Shown here in pieces: positions 1-8,700 of a stretch of DNA of 64,000 bases. Origin of the DNA: Streptomyces sp. TG1A-8 (GTDB lineage Bacteria; Actinomycetota; Actinomycetes; Streptomycetales; Streptomycetaceae); NCBI RefSeq assembly GCF_030499535.1, contig NZ_JASTLB010000001.1, positions 4,092,001 to 4,156,000 on the forward strand, read 5' to 3'. The notes beneath the pieces are model-generated. The model had not been told where the DNA came from and made no database searches. It worked only from the letters and a program-made list of their open reading frames with translations. Made by a program: the position numbers and the translations under genes. The number at the start of each line of letters is the position of its first letter. The first letter of the stretch is position 1.

Positions 1-1164
1 GAGGAGATCCAGGGGCGGCTGATGTCCGCGATGCACGCCCCCGGACGCCAGGTGCACGAGTTCGCCCTGGTCACCAAGGGCGGCGGCCGTGTCCTCGTGC
101 GCACCCAGTCCGCCGCCGTGCGCGGGCCCGAGGGGAAGCCGGCCGGGCTGTACTGCGCGTTCAGCGAGGTGCACACGCAGATCGACCTGGAGCGGTCGAT
201 CGCGCTGAGCGAGGCCCTGTTCGAGGACGCGTCCTGGGGCGTGGTCCTGGTGGACGCCGACCTGCGGCCCGCCGTCGTCAACGCGTACGCGGCGCGCGCC
301 CTGGGCATCCGGCGCACCGCCGCGCTGGGCCGGCCGCTCGGGGAGCTGCTCGCGCAGGGCGTGGAGGAGCTGGAGGGTGCGCTGACCCACGTGCTGGCCG
401 AGGGCGCGCCGCCCGCGCCCGCCGAGATGTGGGTGAGCGTGCGCACGGCCGAGGGCGAGAAGCGGCGCTGCTGGCGCAGCGGCTTCCTGCGGCTGTCCTC
501 GCCGCTCGCCGAGGAGCCGGTGCCGCTCGGGGTGGGCTGGCTGTTCCGCGACGTCACGGAGGCCAGGCAGGGGGAGCAGGAGGCGTCCCTGCTGCGCTTC
601 CGCACCCACCAGCTGCACCGGGCGTCCCGCGCCGCCGCCGAGTGCGAGGACCCGTCGGAGGCGGCCACGGTCCACCTGGACTTCGCCCTCGCCGGCTTCG
701 CCGACCACGCCCTGCTCGACCGCGTCGCGGGCGCCCCGCGCGCGGAGGGCGACGACACGGCACCGGTGCGGCTGGTGCGGCTCGCCGCCACGCCCGCCGG
801 GGCGCCGGGGCCCAGCGTCCTGACGGGCGCGGCCGGCCTGCCGGCGCGCTACGAGGCGGGCCACCCGGCGCTGCAGTGCATCGAGCGGGCCGGTGCCGTG
901 CGCGCGGGCGCCGGGTCGGTTCCGGCCGAGCGGGCGCGGGAGTGGGCGCTGGCCCGGCAGTGGCCCGGTGACGCCGTGCACGCGCTGTGCGTGGTGCTGC
1001 GCAGCCGGGGCCGCACGCTGGGCGTGGTCACCTTCCTGCGGGGGGCCGGCCGCAGCCGCTTCGAGCGGTCGGACGTGGCCTACGCGGAGGACGTGGCCGG
1101 CCGGATAGCGGCGGCCCTGGACCTGGCGGAGGCGGCGCGGACCCGCGACGGGGCGGGGGAGTAG
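1..1164 (+). CDS. PAS/GAF-type sensory protein (5' end outside window)
   Basis: The frame is open from base 1, so the true start lies upstream and the ATG at 22 is probably internal. Residues about 70-180 look like a PAS fold (hydrophobic core around GVVLVDADLRP and a closing segment ending GVGWLFRDVTEARQ). A short helical linker follows, then a GAF-like C-terminal half of about 180 residues. No kinase, phosphatase or HTH domain is visible before the stop, so any output domain must be N-terminal and outside the window. Likely a cytosolic signal sensor; its ligand cannot be told. Family assignment rests on pattern, not on a search. Confidence 0.7.
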   Translation, partial: EEIQGRLMSAMHAPGRQVHEFALVTKGGGRVLVRTQSAAVRGPEGKPAGLYCAFSEVHTQIDLERSIALSEALFEDASWGVVLVDADLRPAVVNAYAARALGIRRTAALGRPLGELLAQGVEELEGALTHVLAEGAPPAPAEMWVSVRTAEGEKRRCWRSGFLRLSSPLAEEPVPLGVGWLFRDVTEARQGEQEASLLRFRTHQLHRASRAAAECEDPSEAATVHLDFALAGFADHALLDRVAGAPRAEGDDTAPVRLVRLAATPAGAPGPSVLTGAAGLPARYEAGHPALQCIERAGAVRAGAGSVPAERAREWALARQWPGDAVHALCVVLRSRGRTLGVVTFLRGAGRSRFERSDVAYAEDVAGRIAAALDLAEAARTRDGAGE

Positions 1165-1298
1165 CCGCCGGAGGGGCGTACCCGCGGACTCCCGCCGGGT
1201 GCCGGGTGCCGGCGGCCGCTGGACCGGGGCCGCCCGCCCCGGTACGGCGGCCGGGGGCCGCCGTCTCCCCGGGGGTTTCCGCGCCCGGCGGCGGGCGC

Positions 1299-2054
1299 TC
1301 AGTGCCGGTAGAAGATGCGGTCGCCGTACTCCGTCATGATGCGGGCGTTCCAGTCGTGGCCGCCGTCGACGTTGCCGGAGCGCAGCAGCGGGGGTTCGAT
1401 GCCGCGGTCGGCCAGGGTGGCGGCCGTGGTGGCGAGGACGGCCTGCATGAGGGCCGTGGTGACCACCGTGGAGGCGGGCGCGAAGGGCGCCGGGACCGTG
1501 TCGAGCGCGAGTTCCGCGTCGCCGACGGCGATCTTGGAGTCCAGGACGATGTCGCAGTGGTCCTTCAGGAAGGTGCCCGAGGCGTGCTGGGAGCTGGTCT
1601 CCGCGGCGTAGGCGACGGAGGTGACGCCGACGACCTTGACGCCGAGGGCGCGCGCGTTGAGGGCCATCTCCACGGGCAGGGCGTTGCGGCCGGACAGGGA
1701 GATGATCACGAGCGCGTCGCCGGCGCGGACCGGTGAGGTGGCCAGGACGGCGCTCGCGAGGCCGCCGACGCGTTCCAGGGCGGAGCCCAGGGTGGCCGGG
1801 GTGATGTCGACGCCGACGACGCCGGGAACGGCGAGCAGGTTCATCAGGGCGAGTCCGCCGGCCCGGTAGACGACGTCCTGGGCGGCCAGCGAGGAGTGCC
1901 CGGCGCCGAAGGCGAACAGCCGGCCGCCGGCGGCCACGGTGTCGGCGAGCAGGGCGCCGGCCGCGGTGATGGCCCCGGCCTCCTCCTCGCGGACCCGTTG
2001 CAGCAGCCCGACGGCGGCGTCGAAGAACAGGTCGGCAGCCGTGCCGTCGCTCAT
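1299..2054 (-). CDS. SIS-domain sugar-phosphate-binding protein
   Basis: 251-residue SIS (sugar isomerase) protein, probably cytosolic. The phosphosugar-binding fold shows in a first strand-loop reading FAFGAGHSS and a second reading IISLSGRN, both with the Ser-rich loops that hold the sugar phosphate. The start is set at the ATG at 2054 because AAGGGG lies 8 bases upstream; an in-frame start 12 codons earlier lacks such a site. It resembles the MurQ/GmhA-like SIS proteins that act on amino-sugar phosphates, but the substrate is not evident. It is divergent from dmdR1, with 241 bp between them. Confidence 0.8.
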   Translation of the reverse strand: MSDGTAADLFFDAAVGLLQRVREEEAGAITAAGALLADTVAAGGRLFAFGAGHSSLAAQDVVYRAGGLALMNLLAVPGVVGVDITPATLGSALERVGGLASAVLATSPVRAGDALVIISLSGRNALPVEMALNARALGVKVVGVTSVAYAAETSSQHASGTFLKDHCDIVLDSKIAVGDAELALDTVPAPFAPASTVVTTALMQAVLATTAATLADRGIEPPLLRSGNVDGGHDWNARIMTEYGDRIFYRH

Positions 2055-2210
2055 GCGGAGCCCCTTCGCAGCGTCTGTGTCGCGGATCACCGTGCGGTCC
2101 GGACCAGTACGGTGTCAATACGGGGGCGCGCGCACGTGCCGCGGGGCGTACGTTGGCGTCGTCGGGCGGTTTCCGCGGCGCGGCACGGTTGCCGGTGGCT
2201 TCCGGCAGAA

Positions 2211-2243
2211 TTGAATGCAGGGCCAGGTTGAATGCAGGGCCAG
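2211..2243 (+). repeat. Tandem 16-bp repeat in the dmdR1 leader
   Basis: TTGAATGCAGGGCCAG occurs at 2211-2226 and again, perfectly, at 2228-2243, a 17-base period. A separate 12-base element, GCTTCCGGCAGA, occurs before it (about 2198-2209) and again after it (about 2268-2279). The whole lies between the divergent SIS gene and dmdR1, ending about 50 bases before the dmdR1 start. It could be a recent duplication of a regulatory site or plain slippage. Confidence 0.75.
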
Positions 2244-2295
2244 CGCACGCGCCGGCGAGCGGCGAGCTTCCGGCAGAGGTAATCAAGGGGCACGT

Positions 2296-2988
2296 ATGTC
2301 CGGACTGATCGACACCACGGAGATGTATCTCCGCACCATCCTCGAACTGGAAGAGGAAGGCGTCGTCCCCATGCGCGCCCGCATCGCGGAGCGGCTCGAC
2401 CAGAGCGGGCCGACGGTGAGCCAGACGGTGGCGCGGATGGAGCGCGACGGGCTGGTGTCCGTCGCCAGCGACCGTCATCTGGAGCTGACCGACGAGGGCC
2501 GCCGGCTGGCCACGCGCGTGATGCGCAAGCACCGTCTCGCGGAGTGCCTGCTGGTCGACGTGATCGGCCTGGAGTGGGAGCAGGTGCACGCGGAGGCGTG
2601 CCGCTGGGAGCACGTGATGAGCGAGGCGGTGGAACGGCGCGTGCTGGAGCTGCTGCGGCACCCGACCGAGTCGCCGTACGGCAACCCGATCCCGGGCCTG
2701 GAGGAGCTGGGCGAGAAGGACGGGGCGGATCCGTTCCTCAACGCGGGCATGGTGTCGCTGGCCGACCTGGACCCGGGCTCCGACGGCAAGACGGTCGTCG
2801 TCCGCCGGATCGGGGAGCCGATCCAGACGGACGCGCAGCTGATGTACACGCTGCGGCGCGCGGGTGTGCAGCCCGGCTCCGTGGTGAGCGTGACGGAGTC
2901 GGCCGGCGGGGTGCTGGTCGGCAGCGGCGGTGAGGCGGCGGAGCTGGTGGCGGACGTGGCCTCGCACGTGTTCGTGGCCAAGCGCTGA
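2296..2988 (+). CDS. dmdR1: Iron-dependent DtxR-family repressor DmdR1
   Basis: 230-residue DtxR/IdeR-type repressor that binds DNA when loaded with Fe2+ and controls iron uptake and siderophore genes. An N-terminal winged helix (about 1-70) is followed by a dimerisation and metal-binding region and a C-terminal SH3-like domain (about 150-230). Family metal ligands are in place: Met at residue 10 and the Cys-x-x-Glu-His set in EACRWEH. AAGGGG at 2285-2290 supports the ATG at 2296. A GC-rich hairpin follows the stop. The neighbours fit S. coelicolor dmdR1 (SCO4394 by memory) rather than the paralogue dmdR2. No consensus iron box was recognised in its own leader. Confidence 0.9.
   Translation: MSGLIDTTEMYLRTILELEEEGVVPMRARIAERLDQSGPTVSQTVARMERDGLVSVASDRHLELTDEGRRLATRVMRKHRLAECLLVDVIGLEWEQVHAEACRWEHVMSEAVERRVLELLRHPTESPYGNPIPGLEELGEKDGADPFLNAGMVSLADLDPGSDGKTVVVRRIGEPIQTDAQLMYTLRRAGVQPGSVVSVTESAGGVLVGSGGEAAELVADVASHVFVAKR
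2475..2981 (-). CDS. Antisense ORF inside dmdR1, possible adm homologue
   Basis: A 168-codon Ser/Thr/Arg-rich reading frame lies wholly antiparallel to dmdR1, opening with TTG near the dmdR1 stop. In S. coelicolor an antiparallel gene, adm, has been reported opposite dmdR1 and linked to siderophore and antibiotic control. This frame occupies the same position. No ribosome-binding site is visible, and at this base composition long antisense frames are common, so coding status is doubtful. It is listed only because of the published precedent. Confidence 0.25.
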   Translation of the reverse strand: MATNTCEATSATSSAASPPLPTSTPPADSVTLTTEPGCTPARRSVYISCASVWIGSPIRRTTTVLPSEPGSRSASDTMPALRNGSAPSFSPSSSRPGIGLPYGDSVGCRSSSSTRRSTASLITCSQRHASACTCSHSRPITSTSRHSARRCLRITRVASRRPSSVSSR

Positions 2989-2994
2989 CACGAG

Positions 2995-3026
2995 CGGGCC
3001 CCGGCGCCTGGTGGCGCCGGAGCCCG
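2995..3026 (+). terminator. Hairpin terminator after dmdR1
   Basis: The stem CGGGC-c-CCGGCGCC pairs with GGCGCCGG-a-GCCCG around a TGGT loop, beginning 7 bases after the dmdR1 stop. There is no U-run, as is usual for Streptomyces terminators. Confidence 0.65.
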
Positions 3027-3283
3027 TCCTCCCCCGTGCTGACCCGGAGCCCCGAGCTCTCAAGGTCATCCCCCTCGGACCGTTTTTCCCCGAGCGGTCC
3101 GCCTCTTGCCAGAAAGATCCCCTGGAGGGCGGCGATCATTCCTTGCGCGGTGTCACTCGAATGAGGGGTGTTGTCGACGGGCACTCCGTCTTCGAATAGC
3201 CATTCGATAGTCTGCGACGGCAGTGCGACTTCGGCGGTACACCGGTACGGGGCGGGCGGAGCTGGGTGGGGGGTGCCTGATCG

Positions 3284-4141
3284 ATGGCACGGCGTATCGA
3301 CGTGACGGGGGCGGGCGGGCTGCGCCTGGCCGCCTGGGAGTTCCCCGGTCCGCCCGCGGAGGCGGAGCCCGGCGCGCCGGGCGTGCTGCTGCTCCACGGC
3401 CTGATGGGCCGGGCCTCGCACTGGGCGTCCACCGCCCGCTGGCTGGGCGAGCGGCACCGCGTCGTCGCGCTCGACCAGCGCGGCCACGGCCGGAGCGACA
3501 AGCCGCCGCAGGCCGCCCACACCCGCGAGGCCTACGTCCAGGACGCCGGGGCCGCCCTGGAACAGCTCGGCCTGGCCCCCGCCGTCGTCATCGGCCACGC
3601 CATGGGCGCCCTGACCGCCTGGCAGCTCGCCGCGCTCCGCCCCGACCTGGTGCGCGGCCTGGTCATCTGCGACATGCGGGCCTCTCCGCTCGGCGCCGCC
3701 TCGCAGCGCGAGTGGGCCGACTGGTTCCGTTCCTGGCCCGTGCCCTTCGCGACCCTCGCCGACGTCCGCAGGTGGTTCGGGGAGGACGATCCCCGGGTGG
3801 AGCGCCCCTGCCCCTCCCGGGGCGCGTTCTACGCCGAGGTCATGCAGGAGTCCGCCGACGGCTGGCGCCCCGTCTTCGAGCCCGAGCAGATGCTGCGGGC
3901 CCGGGAGAGCTGGGTGCACGACGCGCACTGGGAGGAACTGGCGCAGGTGCGGTGTCCCGCGCTCGTCGTGCGGGGGCTGGACGGGGAGCTGGGGCGGGCC
4001 GAGGCGCAGGAGATGGTGCGGGTGCTGCCGCTGGGGGCGTACGCGGAGGTGGCCGACGCGGGGCACCTGGTGCACCTCGACCAGCCGGCGGCCTGGCGGG
4101 CGGCCGTCGAGCCGTTCCTGGAGGCCGTGCGGTCGGGGTGA
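3284..4141 (+). CDS. Alpha/beta-fold hydrolase with altered nucleophile
   Basis: 285-residue alpha/beta hydrolase, no signal peptide, presumably cytosolic. The oxyanion strand VLLLHGLMG, an acid-bearing loop near VVRGLDGELG and the base in DAGHLVHLDQP are present in the expected order. The nucleophile elbow reads GHAMG (codons GGC CAC GCC ATG GGC) where the family normally has GHSMG, so the catalytic Ser is Ala. It may therefore be a non-catalytic binding protein, or carry a point mutation or base-call error. Start ATG 3284 has a G-rich site (TGGGGGG) about 10 bases upstream. It is monocistronic and converges on the next gene. Confidence 0.8.
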   Translation: MARRIDVTGAGGLRLAAWEFPGPPAEAEPGAPGVLLLHGLMGRASHWASTARWLGERHRVVALDQRGHGRSDKPPQAAHTREAYVQDAGAALEQLGLAPAVVIGHAMGALTAWQLAALRPDLVRGLVICDMRASPLGAASQREWADWFRSWPVPFATLADVRRWFGEDDPRVERPCPSRGAFYAEVMQESADGWRPVFEPEQMLRARESWVHDAHWEELAQVRCPALVVRGLDGELGRAEAQEMVRVLPLGAYAEVADAGHLVHLDQPAAWRAAVEPFLEAVRSG

Positions 4142-4274
4142 GGGCCGCCCGGCCCGGCGCGCCCGCGCGGGCGCCCTGCCGCGGGGAAGGCGCGGAAGGC
4201 GTTCCCGGCCCCGGGCGAGGGGACGGGGCCGTGCCCGGGAGGGACCGGGGGAGGCCGGTCGCCCGTGCCCCGCG

Positions 4275-4934
4275 CTACCGCCCCCGGCCGCAGGCGTAGG
4301 CGAGCGGCGCCATCAGTTCCTCCGCGTCCGGCAGCCACCGGTTCGCCGGCGCCGGCCGGCGCGCCCACTGGGCGACCCCCCGGGACCCGAACCGGGTCGG
4401 CGGGGCGACCACGTAGTCCCCGTCGCCCAGGGGCGCCAGGTGCAGCAACGACACCGGCCACCCGAGCCTGCGCACCAGGCCGCGCACCTTCACGGCGGCG
4501 CCCGGCAGCACGAAGAACTGCATCCGCCGGTCGGGGGTGTGGGTCACCGGCCCGAGCGCCAGCTCCATCCGCTCCATCCGGGCGAGCGCCAGGAACCCCG
4601 CGCACTCCGGGACGGACAGCGCGTCGAACGCGCGCCCCGTCGGCAGCAGGATCGACGCCGTCGGCCGCCGCTGCCACATCCGGCGCGCGACGGCCGCGCT
4701 GCCGGTCGCCTGGCTCGCCCAGTCGGGGTGCGCGGGGTGTGCGCCGGGCGCGAGGCAGAAGACGTCGGCGCACGAGCAGCGCTGCACTCCGTCGGTGGCT
4801 TGCAGCCAGGTGCCCGGAACCACGTCCCAGTGCCGCTCCCCGGCGTAGTGCACGGCGGTCTCCAGCAGCGACACCTCGCGCCGCGGCGGAACCCGAGCGG
4901 CTTCGGTGCCCGCGATCGTCTCTTCCACGCCCAT
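4275..4934 (-). CDS. Primase/polymerase (prim-pol) domain protein, possibly inactive
   Basis: 219-residue protein of the type annotated in Streptomyces as bifunctional DNA primase/polymerase, holding only the prim-pol domain and no helicase. A cluster of Cys and His (CSCADVFCLAPGAHPAHPDW) near residues 50-75 and the later FDALSVPE segment fit the family. Relatives usually show an acidic pair there (FDxxDVP); the second Asp is Ser here, so polymerase activity is uncertain. Start ATG 4934 has GAGGGAG upstream. There is no phage context around it, so it is probably a domesticated single-domain member. Confidence 0.65.
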   Translation of the reverse strand: MGVEETIAGTEAARVPPRREVSLLETAVHYAGERHWDVVPGTWLQATDGVQRCSCADVFCLAPGAHPAHPDWASQATGSAAVARRMWQRRPTASILLPTGRAFDALSVPECAGFLALARMERMELALGPVTHTPDRRMQFFVLPGAAVKVRGLVRRLGWPVSLLHLAPLGDGDYVVAPPTRFGSRGVAQWARRPAPANRWLPDAEELMAPLAYACGRGR

Positions 4935-5202
4935 CTCAACTCCCTCTCCCGGGCCGGGTTACGGCCGTCGTCCGCGCGGGGGAGGAGCACCGATTCCGCA
5001 CCCGGGGCGCATGGGTGCACGGGCGGGGGCGCGCGGGAGGAAGCGGCGCGGGAGGTGGGTAACCAGGGGTGGGGTCGGCAACAGCCTTTACCCCGGCAAA
5101 CCGCACATGTCGTGCATTGACGGTATGTCAGGTGGGCAGTGATCGGCACGACCGGAACCTTCCGGCCGCATTCACGTTCCAGGGGTTCGCAGGGGGTAGC
5201 AC

Positions 5203-6588
5203 ATGGCCGCAAGGCCTCTCGTGGCGAGGCAGCCGAACGAACGGCTGCAGGCACTCATCCAGGAAGCGGGGTGTTCGAACGCCGGACTGGCCCGGCGGGT
5301 CAACATGTGCGGCGCCGAGCACGGTCTCGACCTGCGTTACGACAAGACGTCCGTGGCCCGCTGGCTGCGCGGCCAGCAACCACGGGGCCGGGCCCCGGCG
5401 ATCATCGCCGAGGCGCTCGGGCGCAAGCTCGGCCGTACGGTGACGATCGACGAGATCGGCATGGCCAACGGCAAGAACCTCGCTTCGGGGGTCGGTCTCC
5501 AGTTCTCGCCGACGGTACTGGGGGCCATCGAGCAGGTCTGCGAGCTGTGGCGCAGCGACGTGGGCCGGCGGGACTTCCTGTCCGGCTCCTCCGTCGCCGC
5601 CTCCGCGCTGGTCGAGCCCAGCCGCGACTGGCTGATCTCGGCGCCGGACGCCCAGGTGGCCCGGCAGACGGGCCCCCGCGTGGGCCCGTCCGACGTGGCC
5701 GCCGTGCGGTCCATGACCCAGGCGCTGGTGGACCTCGACCACCAGTACGGCAGCGGGCACGTGCGCCCGGTCCTCGTGCACTACCTCAACAGCGTCGTCT
5801 CCGGGCTCCTGGCGGGCTCGTACCGGGAGGCGGTGGGCCGCGACCTGTTCGCGGCGGTCGCCCGGCTGACCGAGCTGGCCGGGTACATGGCCGTCGACAC
5901 CGGGCAGCCGGGGCTCGCCCAGCGGTACTACATCCAGTCGCTGCGCCTGGCGCAGGCGGCCGGCGACCGCGGGTACGGCGGGTACGTCCTCGCCGCCTCC
6001 ATGAGCCACCTGGCCGCCGAGCTCGGGAACCCGCGCGAGATCGCGCAGTTGGCGCGGGCCGCGCAGGAAGGGGCGCGCGGGCGGGTGACCCCGCGGGCGG
6101 AGGCCATGTTCCACGCGGCCGAGGCGCGCGGCCACGCCCTGCTCGGCGACCTGCGCGCCGCGCAGGCGGCCGCCGGGCGGGCGGTCGCGGCGATGGAACA
6201 GGCCGACCCGGTCTCCGGGGACGACCCGGCGTGGATCGCGCACTTCGACGAGGCCTACCTGGCCGACGAACTGGCGCACTGCCACCGCGACCTGGGACAG
6301 GCCGAGGCGGCGGCCCGGTACGCCGAGCAGTCGCTGGCCGGACACCCCGCCTCCCGTGCCCGGCGCCGTGCCATCGGCCACGTGCTGCTCGCCACGGCCC
6401 AGGTGCAGCAGCGCGAGATCGAACAGGCCTGCCACACCGGCCTGAAGGCGGTGGAACTGCTGGAGACGCTGCGGTCCAACCGGGGCGCCGAGTACCTGGA
6501 CGACCTCCAGCAGCGGCTGGAGCCGTTCCGGGAGGAGGCGGTGGTGAAGGAGTTCGGGGCGCGCCTCGAACTGCAGACGGCCGCCTGA
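5203..6588 (+). CDS. HTH-TPR transcriptional regulator (NsdA-like)
   Basis: 461-residue regulator. An N-terminal helix-turn-helix (about 10-75, containing SNAGLARRVN and TSVARWLRGQQPRG) is followed by a linker with an RRDFL motif near 125 and by helical repeats of TPR type to the C-terminus (alternating Ala/Gly/Tyr positions, for example QRYYIQSLRLAQAAGDRGYGG). This architecture matches Streptomyces proteins related to NsdA, a negative regulator of differentiation and antibiotics, but it is not NsdA itself by its N-terminal sequence. ATG 5203 is preceded by AGGGGG. It is probably a cytosolic regulator whose TPR part senses a peptide or protein partner. Confidence 0.7.
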   Translation: MAARPLVARQPNERLQALIQEAGCSNAGLARRVNMCGAEHGLDLRYDKTSVARWLRGQQPRGRAPAIIAEALGRKLGRTVTIDEIGMANGKNLASGVGLQFSPTVLGAIEQVCELWRSDVGRRDFLSGSSVAASALVEPSRDWLISAPDAQVARQTGPRVGPSDVAAVRSMTQALVDLDHQYGSGHVRPVLVHYLNSVVSGLLAGSYREAVGRDLFAAVARLTELAGYMAVDTGQPGLAQRYYIQSLRLAQAAGDRGYGGYVLAASMSHLAAELGNPREIAQLARAAQEGARGRVTPRAEAMFHAAEARGHALLGDLRAAQAAAGRAVAAMEQADPVSGDDPAWIAHFDEAYLADELAHCHRDLGQAEAAARYAEQSLAGHPASRARRRAIGHVLLATAQVQQREIEQACHTGLKAVELLETLRSNRGAEYLDDLQQRLEPFREEAVVKEFGARLELQTAA

Positions 6589-6789
6589 ACACCGGCCCCG
6601 CGGTGGCGTGAACGCCGGGGAAACGGCACCCGTGCGCGCGCGGGCGCCCCGTACCGGCGCGCCGCGGGGCGGTCGTGTTACCGCCGTCACAGGGCGGAAG
6701 GTCATGCCCTGAGCTGCGTGGCACCCGACTCGGGAGACCCGGTAGCGTGAGCCGACGATTCCGAAGGTCCCCCATTCGTAGGAGTCCCG

Positions 6790-8659
6790 GTGACGCAGAG
6801 TGGACAGGGCGAGGAGCCCTCGGCGCGGCAAGCGCGCGAAGGCATCGTGCTGCCCTCCGACGGAGGCGAGCCCCTGCTGCCGGGCATGATGGGTGCACCC
6901 GCCTCCCCGGCCCCGGCCGGCGGCCGGTCCTGGGGCGGCCCGTGGGGCCCCGAGCAGGAGCAGCAGCCGCCCCGGCAGGAGCAGGAGTGGCCCCCGGCGC
7001 AGGGCCCGCAGTGGGGCGACCCCGGGCCCCGGCCCGGTGGCCCCGGCCCCCTCCCCCGGAGGGCGCCCCCGGCCCGGCCCCGTCGTACGGCGGCCAGGCC
7101 TACGGCCCGGGCGGCGAGGAGCAGGGCTACGGCGGCCAGGGCCGGCCGTACAACTCCGACAGTCAGGGCTACGGCTACGGCGGCCAGGCGCAGGGTCAGG
7201 GGTACGGTTCCGACGGCCAGGGTCAGGGCCAGGGCTACGGCTCCAGTGGCCAGGCGCAGGGCTACGGCTCCAGTGGCCAGGCGCAGGGCTACGGCCCGGC
7301 CGGTCAGGACCCGGCCCAGGGCGGCACCGGCCAGACCCCGGGGTACGGGCAGGCGCCCGCCCACGGCTCCGGCGAGGGGCACCCCGGACACGGCCCCGGC
7401 CCGGCGCACGGGAACGGCGACCGGCAGGCCGCCCACGGCGCCGGCCGGCCGTACCCGCAGCAGTACCCCCCGCAGGCGCCCGGCGCGCCGGCCGCGCCGC
7501 TGCCGCCCGCCGCCCCGGACGCGTACGCCGGGCCCGGCGACGCGCGGGGCGCCGCGCTGCCCCCGACGGCCGACGGCGCGACGCAGTACCTCCCGCCGGT
7601 GCCGTCCGGCGGCGCGCCCGCCGACGAGGGCGCGACCCAGTACCTGCCGCCGGTCCCGCAGGCACCCGGCGACGAAGGGGCCACCCAGTACCTCCCGCCC
7701 GTGGGGGCGGGTGCGCTGCCGCCCGAGTCCCCCGCGGAGCAGACGCGGTACCTCGGACGGCGGGCGCCGCAGCAGCCCGCCCCGGCCGCGCACCCCGACG
7801 CGGAGGCCACGCAGCACATACCGCCGTACGCCACCCAGGCGCAGGAGGGGGAGCGGCAGCCGCCCGCCGAGTTCGACAACCTCTTCCGCAGCGGTCCCGC
7901 GGGCGGCGAGGGCCCGGCCGGGGCCACGCAGCAGCTGCCCCGGGTCCAGGAGCAGGACGCCCGCACCCGCCCGGCCCAGCCGCCGTACGCCCCGCCGGGG
8001 GAGGCCGGCGCAGGGCGCAGGGGCGGCGGCCGCTCGCGCTCGCGGGTGCCGCTGATCGCCGCGGTCGGGATCGGCATCGTCGTCGTCGGTGTCGCCGCCG
8101 GCGTGCTCCTCAGCGGCGGGGGCGGGGACCAGGGGGGAACGGCGAGGACGTCGCCGCCTCCGGCCCGGCCACCGCCCAGGAGTCCTCCCCGCCCGCCGCC
8201 GACCCCGCCCAGCAGCAGGCGGTCGCCCTGGACAAACTGCTCGGCGACAGCGGCAGCAGCCGTGCCACGGTGATCCAGGCGGTGGCGAACGTGCGGCAGT
8301 GCAAGGACCTCGGCCAGTCCGCGTCCGACCTGCGCGACGCGGCCAAGCAGCGCGGCGAGCTGGTCACCCGGCTCGGCAAGCTGTCCGTCGACCGCCTGCC
8401 GGGCAACGCCGACCTGAGCGCCGCGCTCACCAGGGCCTGGCAGGCGTCCGCCGCCGCCGACAACCACTACGCGGCCTGGGCCGGCCAGGTGAGCGGCAAG
8501 AAGGGCTGCCACAAGGGCCAGGCCCGCAGCACCGGCCAGACCCAGGCCGGCAACCGGGAGAGCGGCACCGCCAGCGCGCAGAAGGCGAAGGCGGCGGCGC
8601 TGTGGAACACCATCGCGAAGAAGTACGGGCTGACCCAGCGCCAGCCGACCCAGCTGTAG
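6790..8659 (+). pseudogene. Repeat-rich single-pass membrane protein, two frameshifts
   Basis: One coherent protein is spread over three frames. GTG 6790 (site GTAGGAG upstream) opens frame 1. Reading moves to frame 3 near 7046-7057 and to frame 2 at the six-G run 8132-8137; adding one C and one G respectively restores a protein of about 620 residues. The N-terminal half is Gly/Gln/Tyr/Pro-rich with repeated GYG and GQ units, then come several copies of a T-containing motif (ATQYLPPV three times, then variants ATQHIPP and ATQQLPR). One membrane helix follows (IAAVGIGIVVVGVAAGVLLS), then an extracytoplasmic domain of about 170 residues with two Cys. Both breaks look like missing bases in homopolymers, so the gene may be intact in the organism. 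Function unknown. Confidence 0.6.
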
Positions 8660-8700
8660 GGGCGCGGAGGCCGCGGAGCGCGCCGGCCGGGCCGGGCCGG

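Noticed and set aside
2055..2295. Iron box (DmdR operator) in the dmdR1 leader
   Set aside because: No match to the TTAGGTTAGGCTCACCTAA-type palindrome was seen by eye here or elsewhere in the window.
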